The notes under the pieces are model-generated. The model ran no database searches, was not told the origin of the DNA, and was given only the letters and a program-made list of their open reading frames with translations. DNA of 64,000 nt, taken from the NCBI GenBank assembly GCA_027575765.1, contig JANBPT010000072.1, forward strand, positions 1 through 64,000, written 5' to 3'. Shown in pieces: positions 30,865 through 45,145 of this stretch. Position 1 is the first letter of the stretch; each line of letters opens with the position of its first letter. Origin of the DNA: Tieghemiomyces parasiticus. Its lineage: Eukaryota; Kickxellomycota; Dimargaritomycetes; Dimargaritales; Dimargaritaceae. The position numbers were made by a program, and so were the translations under genes.

Positions 30865-33395
30865 TACCCCGTCTACTGTACGCTGGCAGTCAAGGCTGGT
30901 GTATGAAGGCTACGGCGTACAGGTCTTGTTTACGTTTCATTCGTGTAGTAGCAAGTGTCAACAACAACAAAAATACGCGTCTAATGGTGGGGAGGGTCAA
31001 GTGTCAACAAGAAGTAAAATAAAAACAATGACTAACGGTTCAGACTGTGTTGGAGAGTCAGCTAATGAGTTGGCGAGGACTGGGACGATGGAGTTCGGGG
31101 AATGGATTATGGCGTGCTAGTCGGTCGCACGGGCTGGCTTCCTAACGGGTACAAGTTCGGTAAGCCCAGGGGCACTCGCCCTACACTGGTAATCCCTGTT
31201 GATAAAACCAGTGGCGGGCGAACAAGGCTGTCCATTGCAGGATCTAAATAGTTGCGCCTGGCACGAACAGAAAATCGTGTTGACGACCACGCCAATATCA
31301 GTAGCATACTAACCGCCGACTTCGCACCATACCTTCGGAACTTAACCCCAAATAGTTTACTCCCTAAATAGACTAACGAAGAACATGTTCCTGGAGCTCA
31401 TGCCTTGGCACTGTCCCTTCGCCTCGGAATTCAAGTGCCTATCATCCTTGAAATTTAGACTCCGGGAGTCTAGTATCGCTAGTCTAGTGGGAGAAAGATC
31501 ACTGGCTCAAGCGTTCGTGTAACTTTACTTTGGCCTCTACAGAGCGTCTATTCTGCCGACTCCACACCTTTCGCCACAACGGTAGGAGAGGAGGGAGGGA
31601 AAGGGAAGGAATGTTTCAGGTTTCGGATGGGTTTGAGCGGACTTGTACCATAAACGCAGTCTACTGGGTCATGATCCAGCCTCTGTGTTCAACTCTGGTG
31701 GAGTTTGTGACTTGTCGATCTGCTACCTTTCTTGGCCAATGCTTACCTGACACGCGGACAATGCTAGTGAGTGATCTCCCTCGTCAATGATGGCTTCCTG
31801 GTGAATTCTTTGCAAAAGGGCGGGTAGAGCTGCCATTGCTTGCCTTTCAAGAAACACGCCAATTCCAGGTGCTGGAGTGCTAACCGGGAGGGAGGGAGAG
31901 GGGTCGAAAGGGACTCGCTTAATGCGGGGGAGGGTAAGAGAAGAGTGAACTGGTCCGACACGTGCAACCTCAGATTGGTGACACAAAGCCACCTATTTCG
32001 AACCCCGACAAGAACCGGCAACTGTTCCTCCTCACACTTTCCAGTCCGACCTGCGTTCTTCGTATTGGTCCCGTCAGAGTGGCTGTGGAGTTGGACAAGG
32101 ATGGCCAGTAAGAGGCCCATCCGACCGAACCGACTGGTGAGTACGTGTTCAGCGACGAGTGCTAGCCGGGTATGCTTCACGCCCAGGTTTGATTTCTGAC
32201 CCAACTGGTCACACTGAGCGGGCACCATTAAACCGCTAAGGGCGGCGAGGGTGGTTATCAAACAAAACGGATAATCGTTAGTACAACCTGCCCATGCACG
32301 TTCGACCGGCCATCCTATTGTACAGAGTCACCCGCGTTGCAATATCACTTTCCCGTCTGATACTATTACCCCGCCATCCGCCCACTGTTGCCCCCCCCAT
32401 GGTGAAGGATTGGCAGTATGTATAGGTCCGTTCGCCAAGGAAGCAGTTGGTTGGTGGCTTAGCCTCACAAATCCATCCAAAGCCAGGCTTAGCCGTAATC
32501 AGGTCATTTAGTTCTAGGGAGATAGGCCTTAGCCTCCATTACTAACCATACGGAGCATTTGAAACTATCATTTCCCAACCAGGTATTTTATTTCGATAAC
32601 CTTGGGCTGTTAGGATGGCAATCCGAACGGAGATGGAACATATAGGTGTATCGGGTCGGCTGCCTTTATGATGTGCTATGAAGTGACTTGCTGGTCTCTC
32701 TCCCCCCCCAGAAAAGAAACATAGAAGGCGTACTCGCTTGTTAATCCCATGACCACCATGCCTATCGCGAAATGCTGTACACCCTAGTACATGTGTTCGA
32801 TCCACTCATATAACGATTTAGCGTGCCATTCATCTTATCGGTTGACCAACTATCGGGAGGAGTTGGTTGGTTGGCCATGCTCGCAGAAGCCGAAAAGCGC
32901 CACTCTTCGTCTGCCTCTCACCATCGATCATCTTGGACATGCGTATCAGACTAGTGGGCAAGTCTAATTGGTGGGCAGGAAAGGCGCTCGCCTCCATTAG
33001 ACCCCGGACCTACCATATCCACTCTAGCCTTGTACATGTAACGACCTTTGCCCGACCGCCAGCTTCCGGCGGCGGAGACGGGGTGAGCTTGATCACGAGC
33101 TACGGTCGGAAGGTGGGCGCATCAATCCTTCGCTAAATCCTAGGTGGCACGGGCTTCTTTTCTATTTTCCTATAGTCGCCTATATTAGCCTAAGGCGGGC
33201 GTGGTGATGTTTCTACACAGTCCCGTTGATGAAAATGACTCAACTACACTGCACCGTGGTGCCGAGACAGGCGGTGTCTCCTAGGGCACAGGGGGTGGGG
33301 CTCAAATATCTGCCGCAAAAGCACTCGTCGGGTGTCACAAGTCCCATCTGATCTGGCGTAGTAAGCCACCCTTTATCTCCCCCTTTCTCTCTCGC

Positions 33396-33411
33396 AGCAG
33401 CAGCAGCAGCA
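33396..33411. repeat. (CAG)5 trinucleotide run
   Basis: Five GCA/CAG units follow a pyrimidine-rich stretch. No reading frame through it has other protein features. Confidence 0.7.
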
Positions 33412-36025
33412 TGGGTCCCGTGAGGCTTGTTAGTGATACCGGTCCGTGCCAAAGGGCACGATCGATAACATCGCTAAAAGATCAGACAAGATTGGACGGC
33501 CTACCTTGGACTGCTAAGTAGATGATTGGGCTAGAAGCGGGTCGCTGCGTGATGGTGGTAAGCCAGGCGTGTACTCGAGGTGAGGCTCAGTACAGCATCT
33601 ACAGCACAACGTTGCTTAGTCTCCCATCCCCGCTTGTCTCAGTGTAGAGATGCTAAAACGATGAAGGTGTGGTGAGGACCTTACCGGGCCCTCATGACGG
33701 ATCGCCACCCGTTTCCATGCCCACAGTGGGGGAGGGGAACATAGCTACGAAGTGAGGTTTAAGAAGCCAAAAAAAAAACAGGTGGCCCAGAGCCCTTTGT
33801 CGGGACAAGGGACTAGCTGGGAAGTCGTAGGCAACGTGAGCACCTCCCACGTCTGAGGAATCCCCTCTCCCTCACCTTTTCTCACCTACAACTTCCAAGG
33901 TCTTGGGGTTAGGAATGATGCCGGGTTAGGCCGAATAGTATCCTTTGGTGGCTAAACCGCCCCTTCGACGCGTACCGAGGGAGGGTGAGGGGAGGGGTGC
34001 ATCTTAAACAAGAGGCGGAGACGCCGCGGCTACTTATCGACGGACGGGATTTTGTTTTGCATCCCCGATTGATTCGTCAGTCACTCTTTCGCTTGCTTGC
34101 GGCTACCGGGGCCGCAGATTCCACAACTTATAACATGATTGGTCGGCTAAAGGGACCCACTGGCCTACAAGCGATAGGATGGCCCGAAACTAAAGAACCC
34201 ATGCCATCTGGAGTTTCGATCATCAGACAGGTCAGCAAGGATAGAAAAGAAGCCCCCCGTAGGCCAGAGGCGGGTGAAGGATGCCGCGGATATATGGCTT
34301 ACGTACGCACGTTGGATGGCCAAGCCATACCGCTCGTGGTGTTTCACTTCACTCTGATGTATCCCCCTTTATACATTCTTCCAATCTGCCGACTGCGTAG
34401 TTAAATCAAGAAACCTAACGTACTTTGACTCTATACCAGTCACCAGAACGGGTATGCCTGAAAAGACCGTCCCTTCCGGGCGACATTCGCCGTTTGCCTA
34501 CACAATTGCTGCTCACCTTGATAGTAAGGTGACCGGGTTTTGTGTGGCGTCTAGGCTAGTCTCTCCATGTTGTGAATGATAGTCTAGGATAGTATTGACC
34601 ACTTCGTTGTTAAATGGGGTACACTGGGCCCAGTAACGGTATAGGTAATGCCCATAATCAAGGTCGCTAGCTATCACGTACAATCCCTAAGCGCATCCTG
34701 GTACCCGCAGGCGGAACCTTGATCAATACGCCCAAGGTGATGTATAGCGGGATGGAATATCGTTCCCAAATAGGGCAGACTCTCGAACTGGTTTTTGGGC
34801 AAGAAGCTGACCCACCCCTCTTCAGGCAGCCTTGCACCGAGTTTGTCGAATTAGTCTTGATTCAAAGCCCACTTTAACAGTTATAACTAGGACCTCATTG
34901 TCAGAGGATAACCCCATTGGTTTTGGCAGGTAAGGTCCATACGCAGAGATTAGACCAGGGGCGTGTTAGAGAAGAGCGAATGCAGAGAGGTGTGAAGTCT
35001 ACCCTATTCTCATCACATCACTTGCTTCACTTCAAACCCTCACAATCTGGTTTTTAGCAGTGTTCCATCATGAACTATCCCACCAGTAGTGGTTCCCCAC
35101 CCCGCTTCGACCAATCAGCTACCCCCCTCCGACGGAGTGTAGCTGCCCAATTATGTCTCCACGGCCACCATCCACAGTCGGATTCCCCGATCAGGCCGAA
35201 CGAATCGTGGAAAATGAACCCGATACTAAAAGAGGAGGGGGGAGAGGTGGCGCGCTCTACCACGTTCGTTTCCAAGATTCGAATCAGATATTGGTCCGCT
35301 GGCTACTTTGACACTGATCTGGTCGGCCCCGCAACGTCTAACTGGGCAAGTAAAATATGTGGCGGGGAATTGCGATTGGCTGCACCAGCTGTGACAATCT
35401 GCCCAACTCGCCATACTACCAATGTGACGGACAATAAAAGTGGGGTCGAATGGGTGAGTACGTGGGAGTGGCGCGTTGTACTGGCCCACCCTTGTAGGTG
35501 GATTCAGTAATGAATGGTGGGCCCACAGTCGACCCTACACATTAGGCCTAAGCGTCGAGACTCGTCCTTCAGCAGAGATTGGTCATTGTGCGGCGGGAAA
35601 AGGGAATGTGTGGGCCATCACATAAGGTTCCGCGGGGCCGGGACTAGAGCGAATTAGCAAGGGCGCCCAGGGGTGGCGCATGCAGATGATGGGAGGGCAG
35701 AGTGATAGACGAGGACCAGGAGGCGGTGCGATGGAAGGAGAGGGGAGAGGGAGCAGATGGCAATCTGCAGGCGACCGCACTTGGGCAATTTCCAGCCAAC
35801 CACGCTCTCCACATCCAGTGGGGTGGCTAAATACAAATCCCCCGAAATTAACGACCCCAACGAACCAAGTAGCCGACACAGGTAAATGCTGGCTGCGGAA
35901 TCGCAAGGTCGGAGTGTTGATGCTCGGTAAACCCGATGGATTAGATTGGTGGTGGCGTGGAAACCTGCGAGGTTGCCACGCCACCTGCGCTTGGCTTGCG
36001 GTTCCCGCCCCCCCCACTTCGGAAG

Positions 36026-36043
36026 GCGGGCGGGCGGGCGGGC
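36026..36043. repeat. (GGGC)n tandem run
   Basis: Four tetranucleotide GGGC units in a short GC-rich island. Confidence 0.7.
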
Positions 36044-39000
36044 CATCAGTGACCAAAAGCTGGCCGCTACAATGGCGGTGGCGCTGCGCCAAAGTAGAAG
36101 AAGAAGAAGGGCGACAAAGCGGGTGCCAGGACCGACAAGCACCGCCTTTCCTATGCCGGCGGTGGGAAACCTGTGCATCATCACAGAGCCGATCGTAACT
36201 CGATAGAGAGGCTGACGTGAGGCAGCACCACCTGTCTTCACAAATATCACTGCGATGGAAAACAGCGCTGAGGAATCGCCGCCAAAGCAACCTTAATCCA
36301 AGTAAGCATGAACCTGGACGTCGGTGAGAAACCACGGACGGGCGGTGAAGGGAGGGTAGGGTGGCGGATGGATAATACTACCGCTGGTTCTGGACGTTAA
36401 TAACGCTTTCCCTTCCCCCGCTCCGCCCTCCGCTCTACTCGAATATGTAAAGGAGTTGAATAATAGCAGGAATAGAGCTGGTAACGTAAAGGTGACTTTG
36501 TGCCGCAGGTATGTTTGCTGTTGAGGATACATGGCTCCGTGGGTAAACGGGATTCCTCCACCGAGTAACTTGGGTATATCAGCTATAATCCGCGCCACCA
36601 CGATACGAACAGTCAGTGGCCAGGGGGGTTAAAGACCGGATTAAATTTGATAAGCAGTGGTGGCTCTACCAGGAGGGTTCAGTATCAGCAAGTTTCTTCG
36701 CCAACACCGCTTCCCTCTAATCCCCTCAATTACTCTGAGGGACTTAATATAGCCTACGTCGTCAGGCCGCGTCCCTGTGGGGCTCCTACATGTGCCTCAG
36801 CTGCGCGGCAAGTGCTAGCACCGAACTCTTAACTCAGCTTTACCACCAACGCGGAGCAACGGTTTCTCCCCTGGCCATCACTTGAGTCTTCATACTTTAT
36901 TGCCAATGCGGCGCCTTACTGGCACCAGGGACACCCCTCCCCACTCGTTTGAATGAAGTTTTGTACGTACCCACGAGCTCACTGGTACCGTTGCCCTCAT
37001 CCGTCCAGCCTACCTGAACTGTTTCCCACTACACCTGTTCCCACTCCCACAGTGTAATCGGGCTGGCACTCCGTTGATTGAACCATACACAGGCGGCCCG
37101 CGTGCGACCAGCAGGCCTCGAGTACTAAAAATACATATATGTATACTGAAACGCTAGCGGGTGGACTCCTACAAGTGACGGGAAACCTGGTATCGTCTAA
37201 CCCGTTACCACGACCTTAGAAGGTGTAGGAATAAGTCCCTGTCAGGCGGTAAGCGATATGGGGGTAAGCAGGTCCTAGTCGACCTGGTTGCTTTACTTCC
37301 GACGCGGTTTGGTGTATACCCTATGTATTCTGAAACATTGACAATGATGGATTCAATTTGGTAGTGGTTGATGGCTGTGCTTGCACTGGTCATGGGTGGG
37401 CTTTCGAGGAGCGCCGCGTCCGCAGACCCTCCCCCACTCGTCCATAAGAAGGATGGCTCAGAAGTAGATAACAATGGGTTTACGATTGCCCTGCTTGTCT
37501 CATTCTCTCAACTGCAGTTTACTATCTGCAATCAAGTTGGAGAATACTACCGGAGTTGGGCAGATGTGTCATGACGAGAGTGCGGGCTCTAGGGACGCCT
37601 AGATGTGTTGCCGCTGCGCCGGCTACATTCAATACACCATGTCTCGATCGAACCGCGGCAGGGCGCGCAGTGGGGCGAAGGACCCTGGTGACCGGGTATC
37701 CAGTGTGCGCCCAGCACAGCTCAGACCCTGGCAGTTGCCCCCAACTAACGCAGTAGGGCTGTTCAAAGGGAAAAAGAGTGAGAGTGAGTGAGGTGAAGGT
37801 CGGGGGAGGGAGTGAAGATTCTCGGTAGGGTCGATGCACCATCGGACTCCACTTCACTAGTGATGTAGAATCTTCTGCTGGCGCGGCGACTGTTTTACAC
37901 AGTCGGTTCCGACGGCTTGGTGATTTCACAGAAAAAAATAACATGCGAGGCAACGCCCTTCAACGCGCGTCGGGAAAACCTTGAGGCTTAGGGGTTAGGA
38001 AACGCCAGCATGACGGTCGTCAAGCACTCGATTACTTCAGTCTAAAACAGACAAGCAGCCGCCCGCATGGTTAACCGGTCGGGAACGTACCCGGTGCACA
38101 TTCTACGTCAAGTCCATTCCAACGACTAACGGCATGCTTATGAATTTGAACGTTAAAAGTTGGAACGGTCCAAATGAGGAATGGGAAAGGGAGGGGGGTG
38201 ACCTTGGTAGCGAGAGAAGTTGCTGGATTGTTGACTATGATCCGCCAAACAACGCACCAAACGATGACTCCTTGCATTATTCTATCCGTACCCACCGTGA
38301 GTGCTGCACTTGTCCATACTTCCTAGAAAAGGGGCTAGGATGCGCTGCGTTTCAACCCAGTCAACACAACCAACGTTCGCCACCTGCTCCGGAATACTTC
38401 CAGACGCGATATGTATGGGTGTATTTTAAAGTGCCAGAGATTGGTTCGGTGGGATGTGCAATGTCCCCCTCGGCGACCCGAAACAATCCTGACCTCCAGC
38501 TGACGAGGTTTTACTTACATACAAGGCAAGTGCAGGGGGGATGGAAGAGGAGGACGGAGTCTGATCTTGAAAAAGAAAATGACATTGTTGTGTCGCTGGA
38601 TAAGGCTAGGTAAGACAGCGGTCGTACATGGTTTGAAGCGTATGGGCCAATCACTGCTTTGCACCGTAAGGATGTCAGCAAGAGAAGGGGAGGAAGACAG
38701 GGTCGAATACCCTCCAGTAGTGAAATGACAGCACCCAAGGGTGGAAACGGAAATGGTGGCGGGCGAGTTTGAAGGAAGGGTGATTGATGCACCGTCAGCT
38801 AGCGACATCAAACCGGAGAGTGTAAGTTACTAGGACGAGAACTGTGCATCTCAAACACCGTTACATGGGGTGTTAAATTGGCGAGTACAAGTGCACTAAA
38901 TGATCACCTCTCCTATATAGGGGCTTGGTATTTTTTGTTTTGTTTTGCCGTTATCCTCTACCCGTCTCCTTCCCTCGGTCGATTGGCAATCCTTGACAAA

Positions 39001-40284
39001 ACTGACCACATACAGACTGCCTGGTCAAAACACTACGATCATAACTACCCAGCGAAACAGTCGAGGACGATACCGCTAGTGAAGATTGGCCGCCTTTTCG
39101 AGTACCACCAGTACACACGAGCCCTACGAAGAGAGGGAAAGATAAGGTGTCCCACAACTAATAGTCAGTCGGGTTTTACTAAAAGGGTCAATCGTAAGCT
39201 GACGGTCCTACGAAGACCGACCTTAACGAATAGGCTGATTGCTTAAGCCAGGTTAGGGATGCCTACTGTTCGTGTGTCCGGGCGCAGATGTTTCATCGTC
39301 GGCCCTATTGATTCCCCGCTCGGGGTGGGATGGACAAGTGCCAGCCGCTTCAAACTAAAGTGCTGCAGCTTGCGCATGGTCCTTGCTGTGATCATCCCTC
39401 CCAGAACATGCAGCATTGCTTGTCCGCGGGTTCCATTTTGGAGGTGATCGAAAATTTGGGTGGTGGCGACGTAGTCGCACCATTTCTTGGCCATACTCGC
39501 TACATTTTCGCGTCGTGACCGCTAAGTAGAATCGGCAATCTTTGGTGGCATCTACTCATTAGATTTATTTTAGTTTAGATAAACTTCCGTACATTTAGGG
39601 GTGTGGTGCTGCCATTGGTACACCATCATGACCACCTCCCTCCTCTTCCTTCTCTCCGCCTGCCCTAATGACCATTGGCCCATAGCGACGAGGTAAGATG
39701 GTAAATAAAAACCATGACTACAGGTAGCATAGCTGCGAGTGAGGTGAAGTGAACAAGAAGGGCGAAGAAATCTTTGAATATCAACCCAATCTTTCCTATT
39801 CAATCTCCGCTGTACCATCCTCTGCCAATCATCCGCTGTACAACCGGTTGGCCCTCGGACGTTACACCTTCAGGGCTGACCACCAACCAGGCGCCTGTCC
39901 AGTTCGCCCACCAACGCGCCACCATTTCTTTCCCGCCACTGGACCTTGTCTCCTTCTGAGATCCACGTTTATTATTTTAGTTTTATATAAAAAATGAAGC
40001 AGGCTTTAAAGCCTCGAGTTATTTTAATAGTTTAGAGACTCCGCCGCTCCCTTGTATACGTTTATGGCGAGTATCTGCTATCCAGAGCATCGGTTGTACA
40101 AGTTGCACACGCCACCATTGTCGGTTACTGGCCAGCGGTCACGTTGGCCTCGCCATACACATGCCATTTCTAAATACGAATGGCCCATCTCTACCGCCGG
40201 TCATGTAGGAGAAGCTCATGGCATACGAGTGGCCAGCTTGGGCACCTTGTAAGAATAAGTACAGTTGGTGTTAGAAGGCCCTCC

Positions 40285-40305
40285 CCTCTCTCTCTCTCTC
40301 TCTCT
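40285..40305. repeat. (CT)n microsatellite
   Basis: About ten CT units preceded by a C-rich run. Confidence 0.85.
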
Positions 40306-43300
40306 TGTGGATTATCATCCGCTCACACTCATCGTCGTTCCTCATCATTGGTTCGCGGCGAAATGAGAACCGCCTCGGTGACTCAAGGCCGAGTGTAGTT
40401 CGTTTTACGGACCCAATGCGAAGGACGACCATATCAGTTAAGCTTAGGTTACTATTTTTATCATCAGGCTCTTGGTGCCAAGGTTCTCCAACGTCGAAAC
40501 GGGGTTTGATGAGCTGGCCGTAGTAAAATCTAAACCACGTAGTTGTCGTACTCTACCCCTCCCGCGATGCCTAGCTACCAACCCCCTGGCCTCCTCCCAG
40601 CAAGCCCCGCAACTGGGCTGAGACACTCCAGTAGATTATCCACATGATAATCGGCTGGTATCGTCCAGGGTCGACGATACGCTACGAGTCGATTGATCTT
40701 TATGAATATGGATAACCACATGTTAAAGCAGGATGATAAGGGGGGGGCAAAGGAAGTGGGTAAGAGACAGCCTGGCTAGAGGACTGTCAAGAGAACCAGG
40801 GGGATGACAAGGAGGTGGATGATTAATTGGGGCACACTGCGTTTTGGCTACGTGAATCTGTCCTCGGTGGGGAAAGTAGGTGGTCATCTGCGGACGGGTT
40901 TCAGCTATTGGGCTGAGGAGGGGGAGGAGAGACTTGACCACTACGTTTGTCTCTGGGCAATCGCGCAACCCACATCGCCTATCCTAGGAACTCCTGGAAT
41001 AGTAGGTGTTAATAGCCTTGTGTACCTAATATCAAATGAAGTCCTATCAAAAGGCGCCGCTCCTTGGAAAATAGTGGATCGCGTGTGTGACTGACAACCC
41101 CTGCCCCTCTCCCAACGACGTTGGAGCAAGGGTGGGCGAGATGAGGGGAGGAGAGTAATCCACAATACGAACTACACGCGCAGTCACCGAGGGTGTGGAA
41201 CTAATTAATCAAGGGGAGCAGATATTGAGTGGCGCTTTCGGCCTGTGGGGTAGGTGTACCTAGATCAATTCTTAATCCAACTTTCGCGTCGCGTGGAAAG
41301 GGCGAGGGAGATGTCACCATCCTTTATGTCAAGCGCCAAAGTGCCGGTTGTGAAGATGCAGTAATAAGAAAGGTGCTACCTGTGATTGAACGTGGAGCCA
41401 GCGGTACCCATAGACTAGTCAAGGCGTTAGGCCGCACCTCATAACGGAAAAGGGGGGGGGTGAGAAGTGGTTAGGGATTGAAGCGCAGTACTAGTGACAG
41501 CCCTTCCCTACGCCGGAGTATGCGCCAACCTCACCAAGTCTTACTCCAAATACGGCGGAGTGGCTGCATGAAACACACATGTCCGTTGGTAAACAACACT
41601 GCCCGCCGCACCTCCACCCTCCACAATCTGTTTTTTTTTGGCGGGAATAACCATTACTGAGGGTTATCGTCGATACCCGCGGACCCCATAATCCCCGCAG
41701 TTTAGGCTGCGTTGTGAGGGGGTGGTCACGTATCGCCACGGGCCACATGGTCGCCATGTTTCGTCCTATTAGCCCAATGAGGTTAAAGACTCCCTGTCAA
41801 ATTGGAGTGGGTAGGCCGAGTTTAGGAGGATATGATCCGGCCTGGGTTTTAGTATATGTTTGGATAAGCGTGGGTTGTTGACCAAAAAAGAAAACGGTAT
41901 CGCTTCTCTCGAACGCACATATCAATGCTGTTGGACTACCAGGGTCTCACCTCCTTTTCTTGTTTATTCTTTCTCCCCGCCCTATTCGTTGTCCCTTAAG
42001 CCTGATCCACTTCCATCCAAGCCTGTTTTTTTTAACTCATCAGTCCTTAGTTTAAGTTCCTTTGCAGGAGCACCACCTCCTTTCCTCCAGTTTCTTGCTT
42101 TAGCCTACTAACCCCTCGTCCTCTCCTGACGATAGCAACATGTGCTCATTGAACCAGGTAGTGTGCGAAAAAAGGGGTTGCTTGTACTCGGTAGGTAAAG
42201 GAAGGGCTTCACAGTCAGTTGGCCGTCTCATGTCACTAGTGGCTGGCAAAGGGGTCCAAGACAGTAGTCTCGTATGGAAACACTTATCACCTAAGGCAGA
42301 GCCTCACAAGACAGGGTTTAATTTGATTCACTAGGTCCACTATCCTCTTAGCAGCAAGGATAATGGACCAGGCCAGTTGTCACGGCGGCATTTGCTTTTC
42401 CTTTGGGTATTGTTGCTGAGTGGGGTGGGGCGAGGGGGCAGATATGAGAGTTGGTAGTAGAATGAGGCAAAAAAAAACATGCTGAGTAACTGCCAATGTA
42501 GGCGGCGGAGGGAGGAGGAATGGACAACAGGTACAATGGACGCGCGTATCCTCGGAGTTTATCAAGGCCTGGACCAATCTGAGGCGACGGCACCTTTCTG
42601 AGAAATCCACTACGGCTGGACGATTGATCCCGGTCGCGCGAGCCTTTGCCGTTCCTTACAACCAATCCAGCCGACCAAAGGCAAGATATCCGGTGGATGT
42701 AAGGGCGTTGATAGGGGACGGAGGATAAGACATACGCCGGACCGAATCAATGTGCAGAGGGTTTCTGAATTACTACCTGCCCCCCCCCTCCCGTTACAGG
42801 TTTGGTGTTGCTCTGCTGGTGCTCCGCCCCTTGACTACGCAAACTCCACCTTGTGGTTGACTCTGTAACCACGTCTCACTCCCCTCCCTCTCCTTCTCTC
42901 TTACTTCTTAATGAATACTGCCGACCTAAATTCACTTCATTAAGGCTGGTGAATCGCTGCACGGCTCTCAGATTCTATTATGTCTATTCTATGGTGATAC
43001 GAATGACAGTGTTGGAGTGATGAATACAATAGAGCGGAAAGGTGGCGGTACTTCCACTATAGGGCGGGGCGGCAAAGGAGAGGTGGCTGATCGGTATGGC
43101 CTCAAACCTGATTCCCCACAGGTTGCCCCTCCCTTGTCGGACCTGGTGTACGCGTCCCAAGGAAATTCGCCGTGTTGGACCCACAGCAAACCCCCCCCCT
43201 TCCCCTGCGGGAATGCGGGGATCGACCAAAGAGACGCTGTTGCAAGTATGGGTAAAATCTCGACCGCCATGTATCGTCAAAGCGTAGTAACCGTTCTGGC

Positions 43301-44461
43301 CTACCTTATCCCCTACTGTCCAACGTTGGCCAACCTCCCCCTTCCCTTCCCCCTTTTCCAACGCAGCACACAGCCGTGCTAGCCGGCCGTTTGGGAATAT
43401 CTGCCGCTTTGTTAAATGGATGGCCGGCGCTGGAGTTGTTCCTCTAACCCTATCGCTCTACAATGATATCAGTACCTTACCCTCATGGCGACAACAATAG
43501 CCCGTTCAAGTAGAATGGTGTTGTAGGATCTACACTCTACCGTTTCGTCCATGATGGTAATGGCCAAAGAAGCCCTTTCCCGGTCTCTGGTGATTGGGAG
43601 ATTCTTTAAACTAGGTGCTGCTACCCCATCTTATCCGTCTCGCGCATGCAAGGGGAGGGGGGAGGTACAGCTTGGCCTGTAAATTTGGCCCCACGCACCC
43701 ATCATAGTTAGCAAATCATCCAACCTTATGCACTCGCCACTTTCCAAGTAGAGCTAGCCATACCTTAAAAGCGCAGTCGCCGCGCGTATAAATACGTGGT
43801 CGAGGGGGAGGCGGTGTAGTCGAATTGGAAAGCCCAGTCGTATGCGGAGTACTTTGAGACTTACGGCTTAACTTTCCACCCCCATCCCACTCGCCGCCTC
43901 TTTGCATTGAGTTATTGGGATGTCCTGTCCTAACCTCCGGTTCAAAAGTCCTTCTTTGTAAAAACCTACCCAGGGTACGGCCACATTACTGGTGGGCTGT
44001 AAAGCGAACGAAGGAACTAAACTATCAAGTGAGGTGGGGAGGATGCTCGGGGTATAGTCTAACCGCACGAGTGAAGAGTGTGCGAAAAATTCTGGGTGGG
44101 TGGAGGATGACGATCTCCGCCCCATTGGCTAAATCGGGGAGTGTTCAGAATATGATCGGCTCACCTTGCGAATCCAATCATGGCTAGAGGTCTTACCCAT
44201 AATCCACCTTCCTTAACTTGTGCATTTCTCTATTTTCTCAGAAGTATACGAGGGGGTTGCAGCAGTGGCCCGCAGGGCCGGGTAAAGTAAACGTTTCACC
44301 AAAGTGGCGCTGGTCTTGGGGTGCTACTATAGCAGCTTGGCGGTATTCTGTCGAACCTGCCGAGACGTGTCATTAGGAGGGAGGGAGGCACACATTCGGC
44401 ATCTATCCCACCGGTCACCCTCGGTTCCCCTCCCCGACACATTTAAAGGATAGGAACGAGA

Positions 44462-44488
44462 TGGGAGGGGAGGGCGAGGGGGAGGGGG
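44462..44488 (+). repeat. G-quadruplex-type G runs
   Basis: GGGAGGGGAGGGCGAGGGGG and adjoining G5 give at least four runs of three or more G with 1-3 nt loops on the plus strand. Confidence 0.5.
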
Positions 44489-45126
44489 ATGTGGTAAAGA
44501 GTAATTGACTAGGCGTGCAACCCTAGCGGGGTCACTAACATGTAGGGACACTTTCTCCCAAATGAGTACTTGTAAAGCACGGCCTCGTATTTTTATTTTT
44601 TATTTTAAATGCTGACAGGGGTGCGGCCGTCAACTTACAGCAGCCCGTCCATATTCTACAGGGGGGAGGGTCCAACCATCATCTCATTTCAGCCCCAGCC
44701 ACTGACCAACTCCACTCTCGCAATTATCAACTGCCTTGGAAGGGTATTACGAGTAGCCAGAGCCAACGTTGCCGCCTACCACCCCCACCCACCACCCTCC
44801 CACCTACCACGACGCGCCCCTTAATCTTTACCCTGCCGTTACTTGCTTGGTGATAACTCGTCCCTTTGCTAATGGTCCGTGGGTCTATGGATGGGGGCGT
44901 GGAGGAAAGGGGTTGGAATATACCTGCGGCTATCGGCCAATCCTTATGACCGGCTATAGCAAGGTAGATACCCCAAGGCCCAATGATCAACTCCAAATGC
45001 ATGGTTGTTTTTGGCAAGTGCGTGGTGGACTGGTCCATGGACTAGACGGGCGTCTGATTCGCAGCCGGCGATTATCGACCCGGCACCTCCTCCACAACAC
45101 CAATCACCAACTACGGTGAAAGTGAA

Positions 45127-45145
45127 GGGGGAGGGGAGGGGAGGG
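45127..45145 (+). repeat. G-quadruplex motif with single-base loops
   Basis: Four consecutive G runs (5, 4, 4, 3) are separated by single A residues, the most stable G4 pattern. Confidence 0.6.

Larger units (their letters stand above)
29960..36300. other. Gene-poor region, left part
   Basis: I find no supported gene. The longest ORFs (31764-32261 -, 33985-34404 +, 35070-35510 +, 35583-36335 -) lack domain motifs, and some overlap open frames on the other strand. Repeats present include (GT)12 at 30841-30864, (CAG)5 near 33396 and a GGGC tract near 36026. Confidence 0.5.

Noticed and set aside
31764..32261. 165-codon minus-strand ORF with a hydrophobic stretch
   Set aside because: A comparable plus-strand ORF overlaps it, there is no family motif, and its length is within chance expectation for 64 kb.
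35583..36335. 250-codon minus-strand ORF
   Set aside because: Other frames on both strands are open over the same interval, the product is Ser/Arg/His/Cys-rich without motifs, and it crosses GGGC and AGA repeats.
37131..37144. 14-bp palindrome ATACATATATGTAT
   Set aside because: It is an alternating AT-type low-complexity string; such palindromes are expected by chance.
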